Assembly (NCBI GenBank): GCA_033032865.1
Contig: JAWHQI010000049.1
Span: 9,491,501-9,555,500, forward strand
DNA: 64,000 nucleotides
Origin: Dactylorhiza incarnata
Lineage: Eukaryota; Streptophyta; Magnoliopsida; Asparagales; Orchidaceae
Reading direction: 5' to 3'
The notes beneath the pieces are model-generated. The model did not search any database. It was not told where the DNA came from and saw only the letters and a program-made list of their open reading frames with translations. Below, piece after piece: positions 1-11,604 of this stretch; within the stretch, counting starts at the first letter, position 1, and every line of letters begins with the position of its first letter. The translations under genes and the position numbers were made by a program.

Positions 1-1282
1 GCCAAATTGACTCCACCACTATATGACAAACCCTTAAAGAGTTTCAATTGACCCTAAAACCCCCATCAAGTGGTTACCAATTGGCCCAATATGACCAAAG
101 TCAAACTTTCCCCAATTGTGGTCAAAATCACACTTATTGGCTAAATTGGCCCAATTAGGGCATCACCATGACCCAATCAACATTGGGTGGTGTCAAGGGA
201 CTCAAGGACAACACATTGGACCATTCAACCCATCAAATTGACAAAGTCAACCTCAAATTCAATATTGGTCAAATTATGCCCAAATAGGGGAAATGAGAGT
301 CCAAACCAATTTCAATGGGCTAAGGCCTTATGGTCAGCCCATCCTACAACCCATGTGAATAATTACCTCCCCTACCCACTGAATTCAACATGCAATGACA
401 TGCATGGGGGGTATTTTTTGGGGGTTTTCCCCAAAATCAAGAGAAGACAAGGAGGAATTTGAGGAATGGAGGCCACTTGGCCCTCCATTCATCTGCCCAA
501 GCCTTCCACTGAGCTCCAGCAGTGATGCCCAATCAAATTACAGTAGTGGGAGTGATAAATGGCAACAAGGAGGAGCATCCTATGCTTGGCCAAAATCACC
601 TTAATGGCTGCCATGAATTAAGCCACCTCAGCCCAAATCAACTTTACCATTAGCTTCAGAAAGTGGAGAGCATATGAATTCGAGCCTTGGATCAATGCAA
701 ATGGTGGAGGATTGAGGTTTTGAGTAAGCATCCTATGCTCGCCGGAGAAATCGAAATCCATGGCCGATCGGAGGAATACCCAACGACAAGCTCCATTAAG
801 GTCCGGTTTCTCCTCCTCTCCCCTCGTGCTAGCATCATAGACTCATTAGGAGAGAAATCGGGTTGAATCGAGCCCGATCCAATGTGAGAAAAATGGAGAA
901 TTTTGGATATACGTATGGTGGTGGGATCGCCAGAAAACACCACCTCCGGCGTCCAAACCACCGTCGGTTGATAGCTGCCACCTCAACGGTGGTGGCGGTG
1001 GCCGGATGGGGAGGTGGACCAATCGCTGGGAAAAGCTCCTAGAAGACGCTCTAGGCCTGGCTGATCGTAGCCTTTGGCTCAAGGTAGAAGAGATAATCTT
1101 AGCCGTTGATTTCGATTAAAGGATTATATATTAAATGATATGAGTTGTTTTGTCACCTTGGAATTCACTTTTTGATCCAGAATAATGAGGCCCTTAGGTG
1201 CAGATTCATGAAAAGTGTAAAACATGAAAAAGGTAGACCTTGGGGTCTACTTTAATTAAGAATTAAAATCAACCAATTTGGT

Positions 1283-1304
1283 GCCCTACAGCTCCCTGTA
1301 GGGC
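1283..1304. repeat. Perfect inverted repeat (9-bp arms)
   Basis: GCCCTACAG, a 4-base loop and CTGTAGGGC form a perfect hairpin in otherwise AT-rich LTR-like DNA. No neighbouring gene gives it a function. It could be a remnant of a small inserted element or a transcript hairpin. Confidence 0.6.
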
Positions 1305-3164
1305 AGTTTTAGTGGGATTGGTCCCTAGGTGGAGACAATCCATATTATTTGAATAACTTTTAAATGATTAAAGGTATGAGGCTGAAATTTGGGGCATGCA
1401 TGCATGTACCCTAAATCCACCTCCTGTCCAAAAATGGGAATTTTTGGACAACATTTTTCTATAGTTGTAGAAAATATTTGATAATTCATGCATGTGTTGA
1501 TTTTTTAGTTTTATGAACTCAAAATCCATCAAATCTTATCTGGAAGGTCAATTAGGACAATAAAAGTCCCTGGCCAAAATTTTGGACCATTTGGACTTAT
1601 GCATGCGAGTATCTTCATCATGCAAATATAACCTAGTATGGGAAATAATATTTTTATAACTCATAGAGTATTTTGTGAATATCTCTCGAACCATTGGGTG
1701 AAAAGGACTGAAATTTTAACCATTGGCTTATTATGCCTAATTACACCCTCTGCCCAAAAATTATAATTTTTGGGGAGCATCTTCCCCTAGTTTGTACAAT
1801 AATTTGATAAATCATGTATTTGTAGCATACATAGCTAGACAACACCAAGTGACCTCACATTTTTATAAATAGTAGTGTAGGTCACTATAAGCCTCTGGTA
1901 AAAATTTGGGACCAATTGGCTTTGTGTATGTGAAGAAATTCCACATGCATGCAATGAGGAAATTTTTGGTGTGCATAAAGCACAAAAATGTAGGTCTAGA
2001 TCTACATGGTTAAATCAACCTAACTTGACCCAAATCTTGGGTGGTAGGTTAATTAGACCATAAATAGTCAATAGTAAAAATTGAGGCCAATTGGACTCAT
2101 ACATGTGAGGAAAAAATTCACATGCAAGACCTAGGTACAATGGAAAGGTCAAAATGGTGTAAACACTATAATGATTTGAGAATTGATGGGTATTCCCCTT
2201 AGTCAATTCTTATTAAATTTAAAACATGCACTTGATATTACGAGACATTACATCTCAGGGAAAATCATGAACTTTGGTGTTGATTTCCCTAGGAAATTAG
2301 GGTTTATGAAATTTTGTCACATTGAGCTTAAGTGAGTATTTTAGGGTCAAAACTTTTTGAAATGTAAAAAAACTATGGGATTCACTTAGAAGAGTGAAAT
2401 TACACCCTGTAGATTTTTGCTGGAACTTTTAGAAAGTTTATAGTTCATTATTTACTGATTATTCAAATTACCCCAATTTACTTTATCCCATACTTATGTA
2501 AGTTAATGTGTTTAGAGTTGCATGAAATTGGGTAATTAGTCTTATGAGGTCATTTGTATTTCTGGAAATTTTTATCAAATTTATTGTTAAGTATTTATGA
2601 TACTTCCTTCACAAAGTGGAACTTCAATGTTTTCATTGATTAATTGATAATGTTGATTTAATAAAACTGGAAAAATTATGGAATTGAGTAATTAGACTTG
2701 CGGGATCATTAGAGACCTCTAAAATTTTTATTAGATTTAATTACTAAGTAATTATCATACTTCCTTCACAAAATAAAATTTTGGTGGTTGCATTGATTAA
2801 TTGATAATGTTGAACTATGGAGCTAGAAAATTAAAAAACTTGGTGAGTGAGCTTATGTGATCAAGATAAATCTCAGAGAATTTTGTTATATTTGTTTTCT
2901 GAATATTTACAGTAGTTCTTTCATATTGTGGAATTAAGTGACAATTATGGTTTATTCATTATTGATGAATTACTGTTACTAGAAAAATGCCAAACCTTGC
3001 TGGAATCCATTTTAGGTTGATTTGAATACTTGGAAATATATTTACAGCATTATGATGAATAAATTTAGTAGATCCTTCACAAATTGTAATTAGCACCCTA
3101 GGTCATTTAATTGATTTTCTGGAATTATATTAGGGAGAAAAATTATGAAATTCTGCTGAACTTC

Positions 3165-3169
3165 ATCTT
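3165..3169. repeat. Target-site duplication of element A (ATCTT)
   Basis: ATCTT immediately precedes the 5' LTR and is repeated exactly at 16,932-16,936 after the 3' LTR. The 5-bp length is usual for plant LTR-retrotransposon integration and fixes both ends of element A. Confidence 0.95.
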
Positions 3170-3707
3170 TGTTTGCCCGGAAAACCGCTTCTCGGTTTGA
3201 ACCATTATCAGACCGCTCGGACTCCTGGGCTAAGCCGCTGGGTCCTGGAATCGGCGGTTCTCAGTTCAGGAAGGGCCAGGCCGGGCGGCCTGGTGTCATT
3301 TCCGGCTCACCCCCAAAGGGATAAGATCGTCAAAGAGCCAAGGCAAGAAGTTCATCCGCGGTCTCAGCCAGAAGGCCGCGCGGGTTGTTCCATAGAAACT
3401 CGAAGTTCCAGCCCCGAAGAACAGGCCGGGGCTCCAGATCGAAGGCTATCCAAGTTACCTCTTGAAGATCGGCTAAGTCATGACCAGAAGGCAGACCGCG
3501 GCCTCAATCTCCAAACCGCGCGGTCTGCATTATTGACTTGGTCCCGGTGTCCTCAGCCGCAAGCAAGACAGGTCGGGAAGGCAGGCCGTCAGATCGCGCG
3601 GCCTCTTTCTTTTTCTTCTTTGTGTATCCCGTCACCGCCTGCCCGTTTCTCCTGTACCCGGGCAGGAGGTTATTTTATCCCTGCCCAATCGGGCAGGCCC
3701 CCAAGCC

Positions 3708-3715
3708 TATAAATA
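3708..3715 (+). promoter_or_regulatory. TATA box of the element A 5' LTR
   Basis: TATAAATA lies in a GC-rich context. A CTGCCC-AATC-GGGCAG inverted repeat (3,681-3,696) sits directly upstream. The same arrangement is present in the 3' LTR and, reversed, in both LTRs of element B (25,440-25,447). Transcription would start about 30 bp downstream, defining U3/R. Confidence 0.8.
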
Positions 3716-3865
3716 GGGGGCGGCACTGTTCACAAGACACGCAGACTCGAATCCAAGAGCTCGCTTGTCTGAGCTCCGGTCTCGAGTTTCAGGTCTCGCG
3801 AACTGTTCGACCGGCCGGCTTCTGTTCTTTCACATTTGTAACCGCTTCTTTTCAATCAAAGGAAA

Positions 3866-3899
3866 GCCCGTCGCAGGAGTGGCATTTGCCGCGACGGGC
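3866..3899. repeat. LTR hairpin (9-bp arms) near R/U5
   Basis: GCCCGTCGC and GCGACGGGC form perfect arms around a 16-base loop, downstream of the TATA box and next to an AATCAAA sequence that may act as poly(A) signal. It is kept in the 3' LTR and in B. Fragment H has a recognisable relative (CTCGTCGCAGGACTG near 20,484). A conserved hairpin here could serve polyadenylation, dimerisation or strand transfer; that is inference. Confidence 0.6.
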
Positions 3900-4005
3900 G
3901 AAGTCTGGCCTCGACCGCTGCTAGCGGTCTGAATTCTCTAACTAAATAGTAACTGATAGTCCGCAGCCTTCAATTTTCTTCGTAAGCGCACTTTTGAATC
4001 GAACA

Positions 4006-4032
4006 GAAACACGCGACCTTCAGATCGCAGAC
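4006..4032 (+). other. Presumed primer-binding region of element A (non-canonical)
   Basis: The sequence after the LTR, GAAACACGCGACCTTCAGAT, does not begin with the TGG expected for pairing with a tRNA CCA end. It is nearly identical after the element B LTR (GAAACACGCGACTTTCAGAT, reverse strand), so it is conserved. Its complement reads like an internal tRNA stretch (variable loop AGGTC, T-stem GCGTG, then TTC). Priming by an internal or cleaved tRNA is possible but unproven. Confidence 0.4.
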
Positions 4033-4056
4033 TGTCAGCGAAATCCTTGGTTCAGA

Positions 4057-7000
4057 ATGTCAGACCGCCAGCTCCCTCCAAGAGACCGATCCGAGCACAG
4101 TGAAGACTCTTTGTGGGAAGCTCTGGAGCAGACAAAGAGAGAGGCCGACCAGGCTCGGCAGGCGACTGATCAACGTCTGGATGCGATCACTCAGGCCCTA
4201 ACTCTACTAACCGAGCGGTTAGCCCCTCAGCAGGCCGCGGCTCACCAGGCGGTCACTCCTGTTTTACCTCCTCCACCTCCATACCCGTTCGCGCAAGCCG
4301 CTCATTCCCGACCACCACAAGAAGGTTCCGCGGACCGGCCGAATTTCTACCAAGAGGCCGCGCGATGTATGCCAGCTCGGGTCATTGACTTTCAAGGGGC
4401 GACCTCTCAGGCCGCTCATTTTCCCTATCCGCCTGAGGTCGCCGCCTTCCAATCATATCCGGCTGGAGCACCTGCCCGCTCCTATCATGCGGCCTGTCCA
4501 CCAATGACCGCAGCCGAGATCCCTTATAACCCTGCTTTCCCTCTGTACGAGGATGCCGAGGAGAGTTCTCCCTTCACCGACGAAATCCGAGGAGAGCCGG
4601 CCCCAAACAACTTTCGAGAACCACGTATGTCAGCATATAGTGGGGAGTCCGATCCAACAATACACCTCCAGGCATTTGAATCGGCTGTTGCTCTAAGGAC
4701 CATCACTGATGCAACAAAGTGCAAGCTCCTGGTGACATCCTTTGATGGGCAGGCCAGAGAATGGTTCTATGGATTGCATCCTCGATCTATCAGATGCTTT
4801 GCGGAGTTGCGTAGAGAATTTCTGCTTCGATTCTCTACCTCTAAGAAGAGGAAGAATGGTCCGGCAGCCCTATTCGAGATACGACAGCAAGAAAACGAAA
4901 CGTGGGCCCGTTTCGTCGATCGTTTCCAAAGGGAAATAATGGAGGTACAAAACGTCGATCCGGAGTTATATAGGGTCGCACTAATGCATGGCCTTAGGGA
5001 GGGGCCGCTAAAGTTTGAAGCCCAAATCAGGGAACCAAAGACATATCAAGAAATGATTAGTCTGGCAAACAAATTTATCAGGGGGGAAAAGACTAATCCG
5101 GGTTACGTTGCCAAGTTGCTCAGCGACAACGATCAGTTCAATTCTGCATCAACCCATCAGCAACATTATAATCACTCGTCTCGGCCTGATTTCGAGCCTC
5201 GGGCTCAAAGGGGAAGGAATCTTAAGCCCAAGCAACCATTCATTGGCCATCAACGGTTTCAAGATCGGAAACCGCCGTTGGCCATCACACCCACTCAACC
5301 CATGGGAGTTCCGCAAATCATGCCCGTATATCTGCCACAATACATCGCACAACCATCTCCACCTATCCCATCCATCCGATATGATGAATCACAAGATTCA
5401 TTCACCCCACTCAACGTCACCATGAATGAGGTCGTGCAGATTCTTCAGAAGAGGCCTGACTTTAAAAGGCCCCCTCCTTTGAAATCAGAAGTTCGCAATC
5501 GGAACCCAAACCTTTATTGTGAATATCATAAAGAAGAGGGGCATCAGACTGAAGATTGCCGGGCCCTCCGGTGGTTGATAGAAAAACTCCTGAAAGAGGG
5601 AAAGCTTCGGGGGTTGATTCGGCAAGAAACTCCGGTTGAACCGCGAGCTGAGAAGAAGAAGGAGGCAGTCGAAGTAACATGGGAGTGTGCTGATGTAGAG
5701 GAGGCCGGTGGTTATGGGGATATACATCCCGCAGCCGAATGCATAGAGGTGAATGATGTTGGCTCTCTCGGCAACATCTATTGCATCCATGGTGGGGCAG
5801 GGATAGAATCCTCCCGAAAATCTAGCATCGGGAGAGTTACAAAGCAAGAAGTGGCAGTTGCCTCCACTTCTGCCCCGGAAAGGACGGTTGTTACGTTTGG
5901 CCAGGAAGATCTCTCCCCAAATGCAAATCCGTTCGATGACGCGGTGGTGATAAAGGCGGTTATTGAGAATTACGCAGTGCACAAAATTTTGATCGATACC
6001 GGCAGCTCGGTTAATCTCATCTTTCGCCAAACGTTTGAGGCCCTCAAGACTGGAAAGGCCTTACTCTCCACGGAAGGCCCCCTCTATGGCTTCTCAGGAG
6101 AAAAGAAGGAAGTGGAGGGGTGCGTGAAGCTTCTGGTATCGCTGGGGGGCATAACGAAGTTGGTAAACTTCGTAGTGGTGGAAGCCCCAAGTAGCTACTG
6201 CGCAATTTTCGGAAGGCCAATCCTGAATGCTTACAGAGCGGTAGTATCTACTTTCCATTTGGCCTTGAAATTCGCTGCTGAGGGGCGTCAGTATCGGATC
6301 CGGAGCGATCCAAAGGTGGCACGCGAATGTTATGTGAAGACAGTTAATGTGATCACCGAGGCACCACTTCACAAGGCCCAGAATGACATCCAAGAGGTGT
6401 CCGAACTCCCTGAAGAAGCTGAGGAGAGCGCGGAACGGAAAGGGACCTACCTGGAACCTGCCCAGGAGACCCAAGAGATCCCCATTGTTGAAGGGGAAGG
6501 GAAGAAGCTGATCATCAACGCCGAGCTATCGGAAGAGGAAAAGCTCCAGTTAACCTCCTGCCTGCTGAATAACTTGGACATCTTCGCTTGGTCGGCGGAA
6601 GACATGCCTGGAATAGATCCAGATGTCGCGTGCCATCACCTCAACGTTTCTCCGGAGTTCAAGCCAATCCAACAGAAGAAGAGGGAGGTAGCAACTAAGC
6701 TGGCGGTGCCTATCAAAGAAGAAGTTGCAAAGCTTCTTAAGGCCAATTTCATTTCTGAAATCCAGTACCCCACCTGGATGTCGAATGTAGTGATGGTGAA
6801 AAAGTCTGGGGGGAAATGGCGTATGTGTGTTGATTTCACTAAACTCAATAAAGCATGCCCCAAGGATTGTTATCCCTTGCCTCGGATAGATGTTTTGGTA
6901 GATTCCGCGGTGGGATATAGTTTTATGAGTTTCTTAGATGCATTTTCTGGTTATCACCAGATTAAGATGCATAAGCCTGATATCCCGCATACATCCTTCA

Positions 7001-7626
7001 TTACCAATGATGGATGTTATTGTTATCTCGTCATGCCTTTCGGCCTCAAAAATGCGGGGGCAACATATCAGAGGATGATGGACACAGTTTTTGAAAAACA
7101 AAAAGGGAGAAATCTGGAAGTATATGTTGATGATCTCCTTCTAAAAAGTAAAACTTTTTTAATCCATCTGGAAGACCTCGTAGAGACGTTCGCTACTCTA
7201 CGGAGGTTCAAATTAAAATTAAACCCCTCGAAATGCGTGTTCGGGGCGAACAAGGGGAAATTTCTTGGACATCTTCTCACTCCTGATGGTCTCGCACCGA
7301 ACCCAGATAAAGTAAAGGCCATCCTAGACATGACCCCTCCTCGTAATCCGAAAGAGGTACAACAACTTGGTGGAAGGTTGGCAGGATTGAGCCGATTCAT
7401 TTCCAAATCGGGAGATAAAAGCGCTCCGTTCTTCAAAACACTTAGGGGAGGATCTAAGTTTGAATGGAACGAGGAATGCAATAATGCTTTCGAGCAATTG
7501 AAAAAGCAATTAACTTCACCCCCCCTTCTTCAAAGCCCTCGCGAAGGAGAAACACTATTCTTGTACTTGGGGGTGGGCCCTGATACGATAAGCTCTGTCC
7601 TGGTTCGGGAAGAGAAAAAGAAGTAG
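4057..7626 (+). pseudogene. gag-pol: Element A gag-protease-reverse transcriptase (first part, ends at in-frame TAG)
   Basis: I chose the ATG at 4,057 because the MSD(R/H)Q start is shared with element B. Order: proline-rich N terminus; gag core (about residues 185-345, WFYGL...F..LR..FL) that packages element RNA; a CX3HX4HX4C-like knuckle (CEYHKEEGHQTEDC, about 486); aspartic protease with IDTGSS (about 646); reverse transcriptase with FLDAFSGY, MPFGLKNA and catalytic YVDD (bases 7,123-7,134). The frame then meets TAG at 7,624-7,626, where element B has glutamine CAG. The same frame continues at once, so a single C-to-T change splits the polyprotein. No frameshift was seen. Without readthrough the product has gag, protease and RT but lacks RNase H and integrase. 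Confidence 0.92.
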
Positions 7627-9675
7627 TTTCCGATATATTATGTCAGCCATATCCTTAAAGATGCGGAAACTAGATATTCTATCCTGGAGAAATTAGCCTT
7701 GGCTTTAGTCATGTCATCACGAAGGCTCCGCCCCTATTTTCAAGCTCATCCTATTCAGGTGGTTTCAGATCATCCACTGAGGAATATCTTGGAGAAGCCG
7801 GAACATTCAGGAAGGTTGGCCAAATGGGCAATCGAGCTAAGCGAGTTCGAAATACTGTACACTCCCAGAACGGCAATAAAGGCACAAGTATTGGCAGATT
7901 TCTTGGTAGACACGATGGAGTCTAATCCAGAGCAGGTAGTGCAATCTCCTTTGGCTTGGATCATTTATGTGGATGGGGCTTCTGGCAGGAACTCCGTGGG
8001 AGCCGGAGTGGTTTTGATCAGTCCAAACGGCATCAGGCTGGAACAGGCTATTAGATTCTTCTTTTCAGTTACAAATAACCAGGCCGAATACGAAGCACTC
8101 TTGGCCGGCCTGAGACTCGCAAAGGAGCTTGGGATAGAACATGTTCATATGAAAACTGATTCTCTTGTAATGGCCTCGCAGGTTCTGGGGAACTACGAGG
8201 CAAGAGAACCGATGTTGAGAAAATACCTATTCCTAGCTAAGAAAGAAATCGGGAGATTCAAATCCTTCATCATCGAGCACATTCCGAGAACGCAGAATGA
8301 AGAGGCAGACGAGTTGTCAAAATTTGGTCTTCCATCAGGGGGAGTAACCTCAGAACTTTTTCATCCGGCAACAGAGGAGACAGAGGAAGAAGAGCTCATG
8401 CAGATCGATCAGCATCCTTCCTGGAAAGACCCCTACGAATTGTTTCTGACAAAAGGAGAATATCATCCATCAATCAAGGACAAAAATAGGTTCAGAAGAA
8501 AGGCGGCTTACTACTACTTGATAGCAGGAGTCTTGTACCGAAAAACTTTGATTTCTCCCTCGGCACGGTGCGTTTCAGAAGAGGAGATCCCGGTCATACT
8601 TCAGGAAGTTCATTCTGGGGAGTGTGGTAGCCATTCAGGGACGAAAATCTTAGAAAAAAGGATCCTGCGGCAAGGATACTTCTGGCCAACCATGAGAAAG
8701 GATGCTGAAGCATTCGCCAAGCGATGTGTCCAGTGCCAAAAGTTCGCTCCTCTTCAACATTTGCCTGCTCAGTCACTCAGGTCAATAACTGCGCCATGGC
8801 CTTTTGCAGTATGGGGAATGGATCTTATGGGGCCTTTCCCAATGGCCAGCGGACAACGTCGCTTTATCCTGGTAATGATCGATTATTTCAGTAAGTGGAT
8901 CGAAGCAAAAGCATTAGCAAGAACTACCACCCAAATTGTCAGAAACTTCGTCTGGGGAGAAATTATCTGCCGACATGGAATTCCGTTGGCAATCGTCACC
9001 GATAATGGCCCACAATTCAACAATCCGGAGATGATAAGCTTCTGTGATCAGATAGGAATTGATCTTCGGTTTGCCTCAGTACACCATCCAAGGACCAATG
9101 GTCAAGTGGAGGCGGCAAACAGGCAAATTCGGCAGCTTTTGATGAAAAGAGTCTTGAACCAGAAAGGGAATTGGGCGGACCAACTTCCTTCCATCCTGTG
9201 GACCCTTCGTACTACTCCGTCCTCAGCTACCGGGGAGACACCTTTCAAATTATCTCATGGCTCGGAAGCTGTTGTCCCTGTGGAATTCGAGGTGGTCACT
9301 CCGAGGGTTATTTACGCCAAAGAAGGAGGAGAATCCTGGATAGATGAAAATGGTGAGGCCCTCATGCATAATCTAGATCTAATCGAGGAACTTCAGGATG
9401 AAGCAACAATCAGGCAGGAAGAAGTTAAAAGGAGAATGGCAAAATATTTTGATAAGAATGTCAGAGTGAAGCAGTTTGTAGTCGGGGATTTGGTGTTAAA
9501 AAAGGTGGATGCCGCAGCAAGGTCTGGTAATGTTGGAAAGCTGGATCCTAATTGGGCAGGACCTTTCATCATCAAAGAAGTATCTAAGAATGGGGCCTAC
9601 CGTCTCCAAACCAGTGAAGGAGAAGACATCCCACGCACGTGGAGCGGTGACGATCTCAAACGATTCTATCCTTGA
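7627..9675 (+). pseudogene. pol: Element A RNase H, archaeal-type RNase H and integrase (after the TAG)
   Basis: This continues the preceding frame. It holds the retroelement RNase H/connection segment (SDHPLRNILEKPEHSGRLAKW), a second RNase H with YVDGASG (Asp codon at 7,972) and NNQAEYEAL, and then integrase. The integrase has an HHCC zinc finger (HSGECGSH...CVQCQ), a catalytic core with Asp at 8,821, Asp at 9,001 and Glu at 9,109 (DD35E spacing intact), and a C-terminal GDLVLKK...WAGPF segment ending GDDLKRFYP. There is no chromodomain. The dual RNase H is a Tat hallmark. All visible catalytic residues are intact; only the upstream nonsense codon separates this part from gag. An internal Met at 7,699 is probably not a start. 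Confidence 0.92.
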
Positions 9676-10030
9676 AACTATTTCTTTTATTCTTTACATC
9701 TCTTTTTGGTATTGAATGAAAAGCCCTATACTGACATTTCTTCTTGTCTGATGGTTCTCTGCATCATAAATACAAACACACATATCTCACTCCCCGAACC
9801 TCTGAGATATCGCCAAATTCTGCTCGAACCCCCTCGGATTGTAGTCATAGCGTAAAACCCACCAAGATCGTGTGATGCGGGGAGTTTTCGCACACATGTA
9901 GTGGTAGCTTGCCAATTCCGCTGCGGTGGTCTTCAGAACTTTGGATCCCGACCGATATCTGACACACCCCTGCATCAAGGGAGGTCTAGGTGATTGTCAG
10001 CTCTATCATGCCCCGAAGGGATATAGTTAC
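9676..10030 (+). other. Spacer downstream of element A pol
   Basis: About 350 bases follow the pol stop with no gene. They include TTGAATGAAAAGCC, a weak poly(A)-like context. A segment around 9,780-10,020 (ccccctcggatt...gggaggtctaggtga) is also present in element B at 30,370-30,600 reversed, so it belongs to the element's 3' untranslated region. Confidence 0.6.
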
Positions 10031-10440
10031 AGCTTTGATGATCTTTCTGAGGAAAGCAATGTTCGCCGCCGAGGCCCACCTGCCCAACTGATCATCATAG
10101 TCTGTGACCATCGAATACTCTTAGGTACTCTCGGAACGGTACCTAGTTGGGCCCACAACTGAGTTGATCTCTCTGAGGAAAGCAATGTTCGCTGCCGAGG
10201 CCCACCTGCCCAATTGATCAACTCGGCTTGTAACCCTAGGCAAGAGAGCGGATGAGTCATTTACAGCTCTTATGACCACTTGAGGAAAGCAATGTTCGCC
10301 GCCAAGGCCCACCTGCCCACTTGGTCATCTGAGTCTGTACATATTTTTTCTTTTTTCCCTACAGCTCTTATGACCACTTGAGGAAAGCAATGTTCGCCGC
10401 CGAGGCCCACCTGCCCACTTGGTCATTTGAGCCTGTAGGA
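10030..10440. repeat. Tandem repeat array in the element A 3' region (four units)
   Basis: A core reading GAGGAAAGCAATGTTCGC followed by CGCCGAGGCCCACCTGCCCA starts at about 10,049, 10,175, 10,282 and 10,380, so spacing falls from 126 to 98 bp. Each core ends in a TGATCA or TGGTCA block. Element B carries the same cores reversed at 30,020-30,350. The array lies between the 3' ends of pol and the antisense gene. Variable tandem repeats in the 3' untranslated region of Tat/Ogre elements are known and can seed satellite DNA. Confidence 0.85.
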
Positions 10441-10515
10441 TTATTCTTCTTCCCTACAGGGAGGCATTCACTTCTGATGATTTTTATATGGACCACTCAA
10501 GGAAAATATTGTTAG

Positions 10516-10692
10516 AACAGGTGCAGGTGTTCGTCTACCTCAATAAAAGGGTTGTGATATTAAGACCGGACGGTCTGAGTTTTTCAGGCCGATCGGTCTG
10601 GTTGAACAGGTGCAGGTGTTCGTCTACCCCAATAAGGGGTTGTGGTATTAAGACCATGCGGTCTGAGTATTTCAGGCCGAGCGGTCTGGCTG
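10516..10692. repeat. Direct duplication, two units of about 89 bp
   Basis: Two adjacent copies (10,516-10,604 and 10,605-10,692) each start AACAGGTGCAGGTGTTCGTC. Each contains two ACCG-NN-CGGT type palindromes (GACCGGACGGTC and GCCGATCGGTC in the first). The duplication therefore doubles the palindrome count in this spacer. No protein is encoded. Confidence 0.85.
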
Positions 10693-10699
10693 AACATAA

Positions 10700-11400
10700 G
10701 TTAAGACATCTTTTTGAAATTGATCATGTTATCACCAGGGTTATATTCAAACCGGGCGGGTATGCCCGTCGTCTATTAAGGAAAGTGTTTCTGAATCTGA
10801 TCGTATGATCGCCAGGGTTGCACTCTAACCGGGCGGATCCGACCGTTTATTATCAAAATTCCAGAACTGATTATCTGATTGCCCGGGTCGCATTCGAACC
10901 GGGCGGGTTCATCCATCCTTTATAAAATCGGATATTTTTTAAGCTAACTATATGATCGCTCGGGTTACGTTTTTGATCGGATTGGATCTATCTATCTCTT
11001 CGTTCTATCAAGCTAGTATTTTCTGGATCTGGCTATATAATCCGGGTTGAATTTTAAACCGGCCGGGCGTTATCTATCCCTGAATGAATAATCAGAATTG
11101 GATATCCCTGGATCTGAATACGTGACCGCTCGGATTGTGTTCTAACCGATCAGGTTAAGCTATTTCTTAGCGAAAGTTATCCTTAGACATGATGGATTAT
11201 TCGCCAGAGCTGAATTCGAACCGCGTGAAAGATTGTGATTCATTACTTATAACAGCAAGTATTTAATATCTAAAGAAGCCGCGCGGTCCGAATTATGGTC
11301 GCATGAATCTATCTGTTATTAGAGATCGAATATCCTGAGATCCAAATATATAACCGTGCGGGTTGAACAAAGGATCGTCGAAGACAATCAATCATCACTT
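10700..11400. repeat. Degenerate ~75-85-bp repeat array rich in ACCGGGCGG motifs
   Basis: Successive blocks follow one pattern: a 'ctg(a)atctgat..tatgatcgc' part, 'cagggtt', then 'aaccgggcggg'. They start near 10,708, 10,788, 10,862, 10,936, 11,020 and 11,105, and become more diverged towards 11,400. Every unit centres on a GC-rich palindrome-like core in AT-rich sequence. It has no coding potential and is probably an old tandem amplification. Confidence 0.6.
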
Positions 11401-11604
11401 GTGCTCAGGCCAAGATGTCCGCACGGTTAGATCATAAAGAGTAAAGAAAAGAGACAAAGAATCACAAGTAAGTAATGATAGAAGGACAATCAGACAGGTA
11501 AAAACTTCTATTACATTTCTCAAAATATGTTTACAAAATATTGACCGCCCGGCCAACAAAAAGAGACCGGCGGTTACAAAAATTAAAGTTAAAAAACGAG
11601 GGCA

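Larger units (their letters stand above)
1..3169 (+). mobile_element. Upstream part of old gypsy LTR G1 and adjoining AT-rich DNA
   Basis: No credible gene is visible here. The last ~800 bases match the reverse complement of about 60,540-61,300: both carry the 'ccttcacaaa' block, the 'gagaaaaattatgaaattctg' type block and interspersed short A/T tracts. This stretch is therefore the part of long LTR copy G1 that lies upstream of the element A insertion, and it resumes at 16,932. Bases 1-1,100 are less clearly part of the LTR and hold only short chance reading frames. The native start of the LTR is not identified. Confidence 0.55.
3170..4005 (+). repeat. 5' LTR of element A
   Basis: The LTR begins TGTTTGCCCGG and ends GAATCGAACA. 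It matches 16,096-16,931 over its whole length, with two differences noted, both transitions at CpG (cccGgg/cccAgg near 3,660 and aaCCgc/aaCTgc near 3,844). It holds a TATA box at 3,708, GGGCAGG inverted repeats just upstream of it, and a U5-side hairpin at 3,866-3,899. Several ACCG-NN-CGGT palindromes occur, for example 3,513-3,528 and 3,913-3,929. Short frames read through it are not genes. Confidence 0.95.

Noticed and set aside
692..1082. Minus-strand frames near the window start as a possible host gene
   Set aside because: Short, overlapping and of biased composition, with no recognisable domain, start context or splice structure; the region is contiguous with LTR-like sequence.
3173..3924. 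Two overlapping frames (179 and 128 codons) repeated at 16,084-16,850
   Set aside because: They lie wholly inside the LTRs of element A and owe their openness to GC-rich LTR sequence. The same frames recur only because the LTR is duplicated.
5485..6030. Minus-strand frame of 181 codons within element A gag
   Set aside because: It is antisense to a conserved polyprotein with clear motifs and not kept as a frame in element B.
10030..10440. Regularly spaced repeats as a CRISPR array
   Set aside because: Spacers are related to each other, units are about 100 bp with uneven spacing, and the context is a plant retrotransposon.
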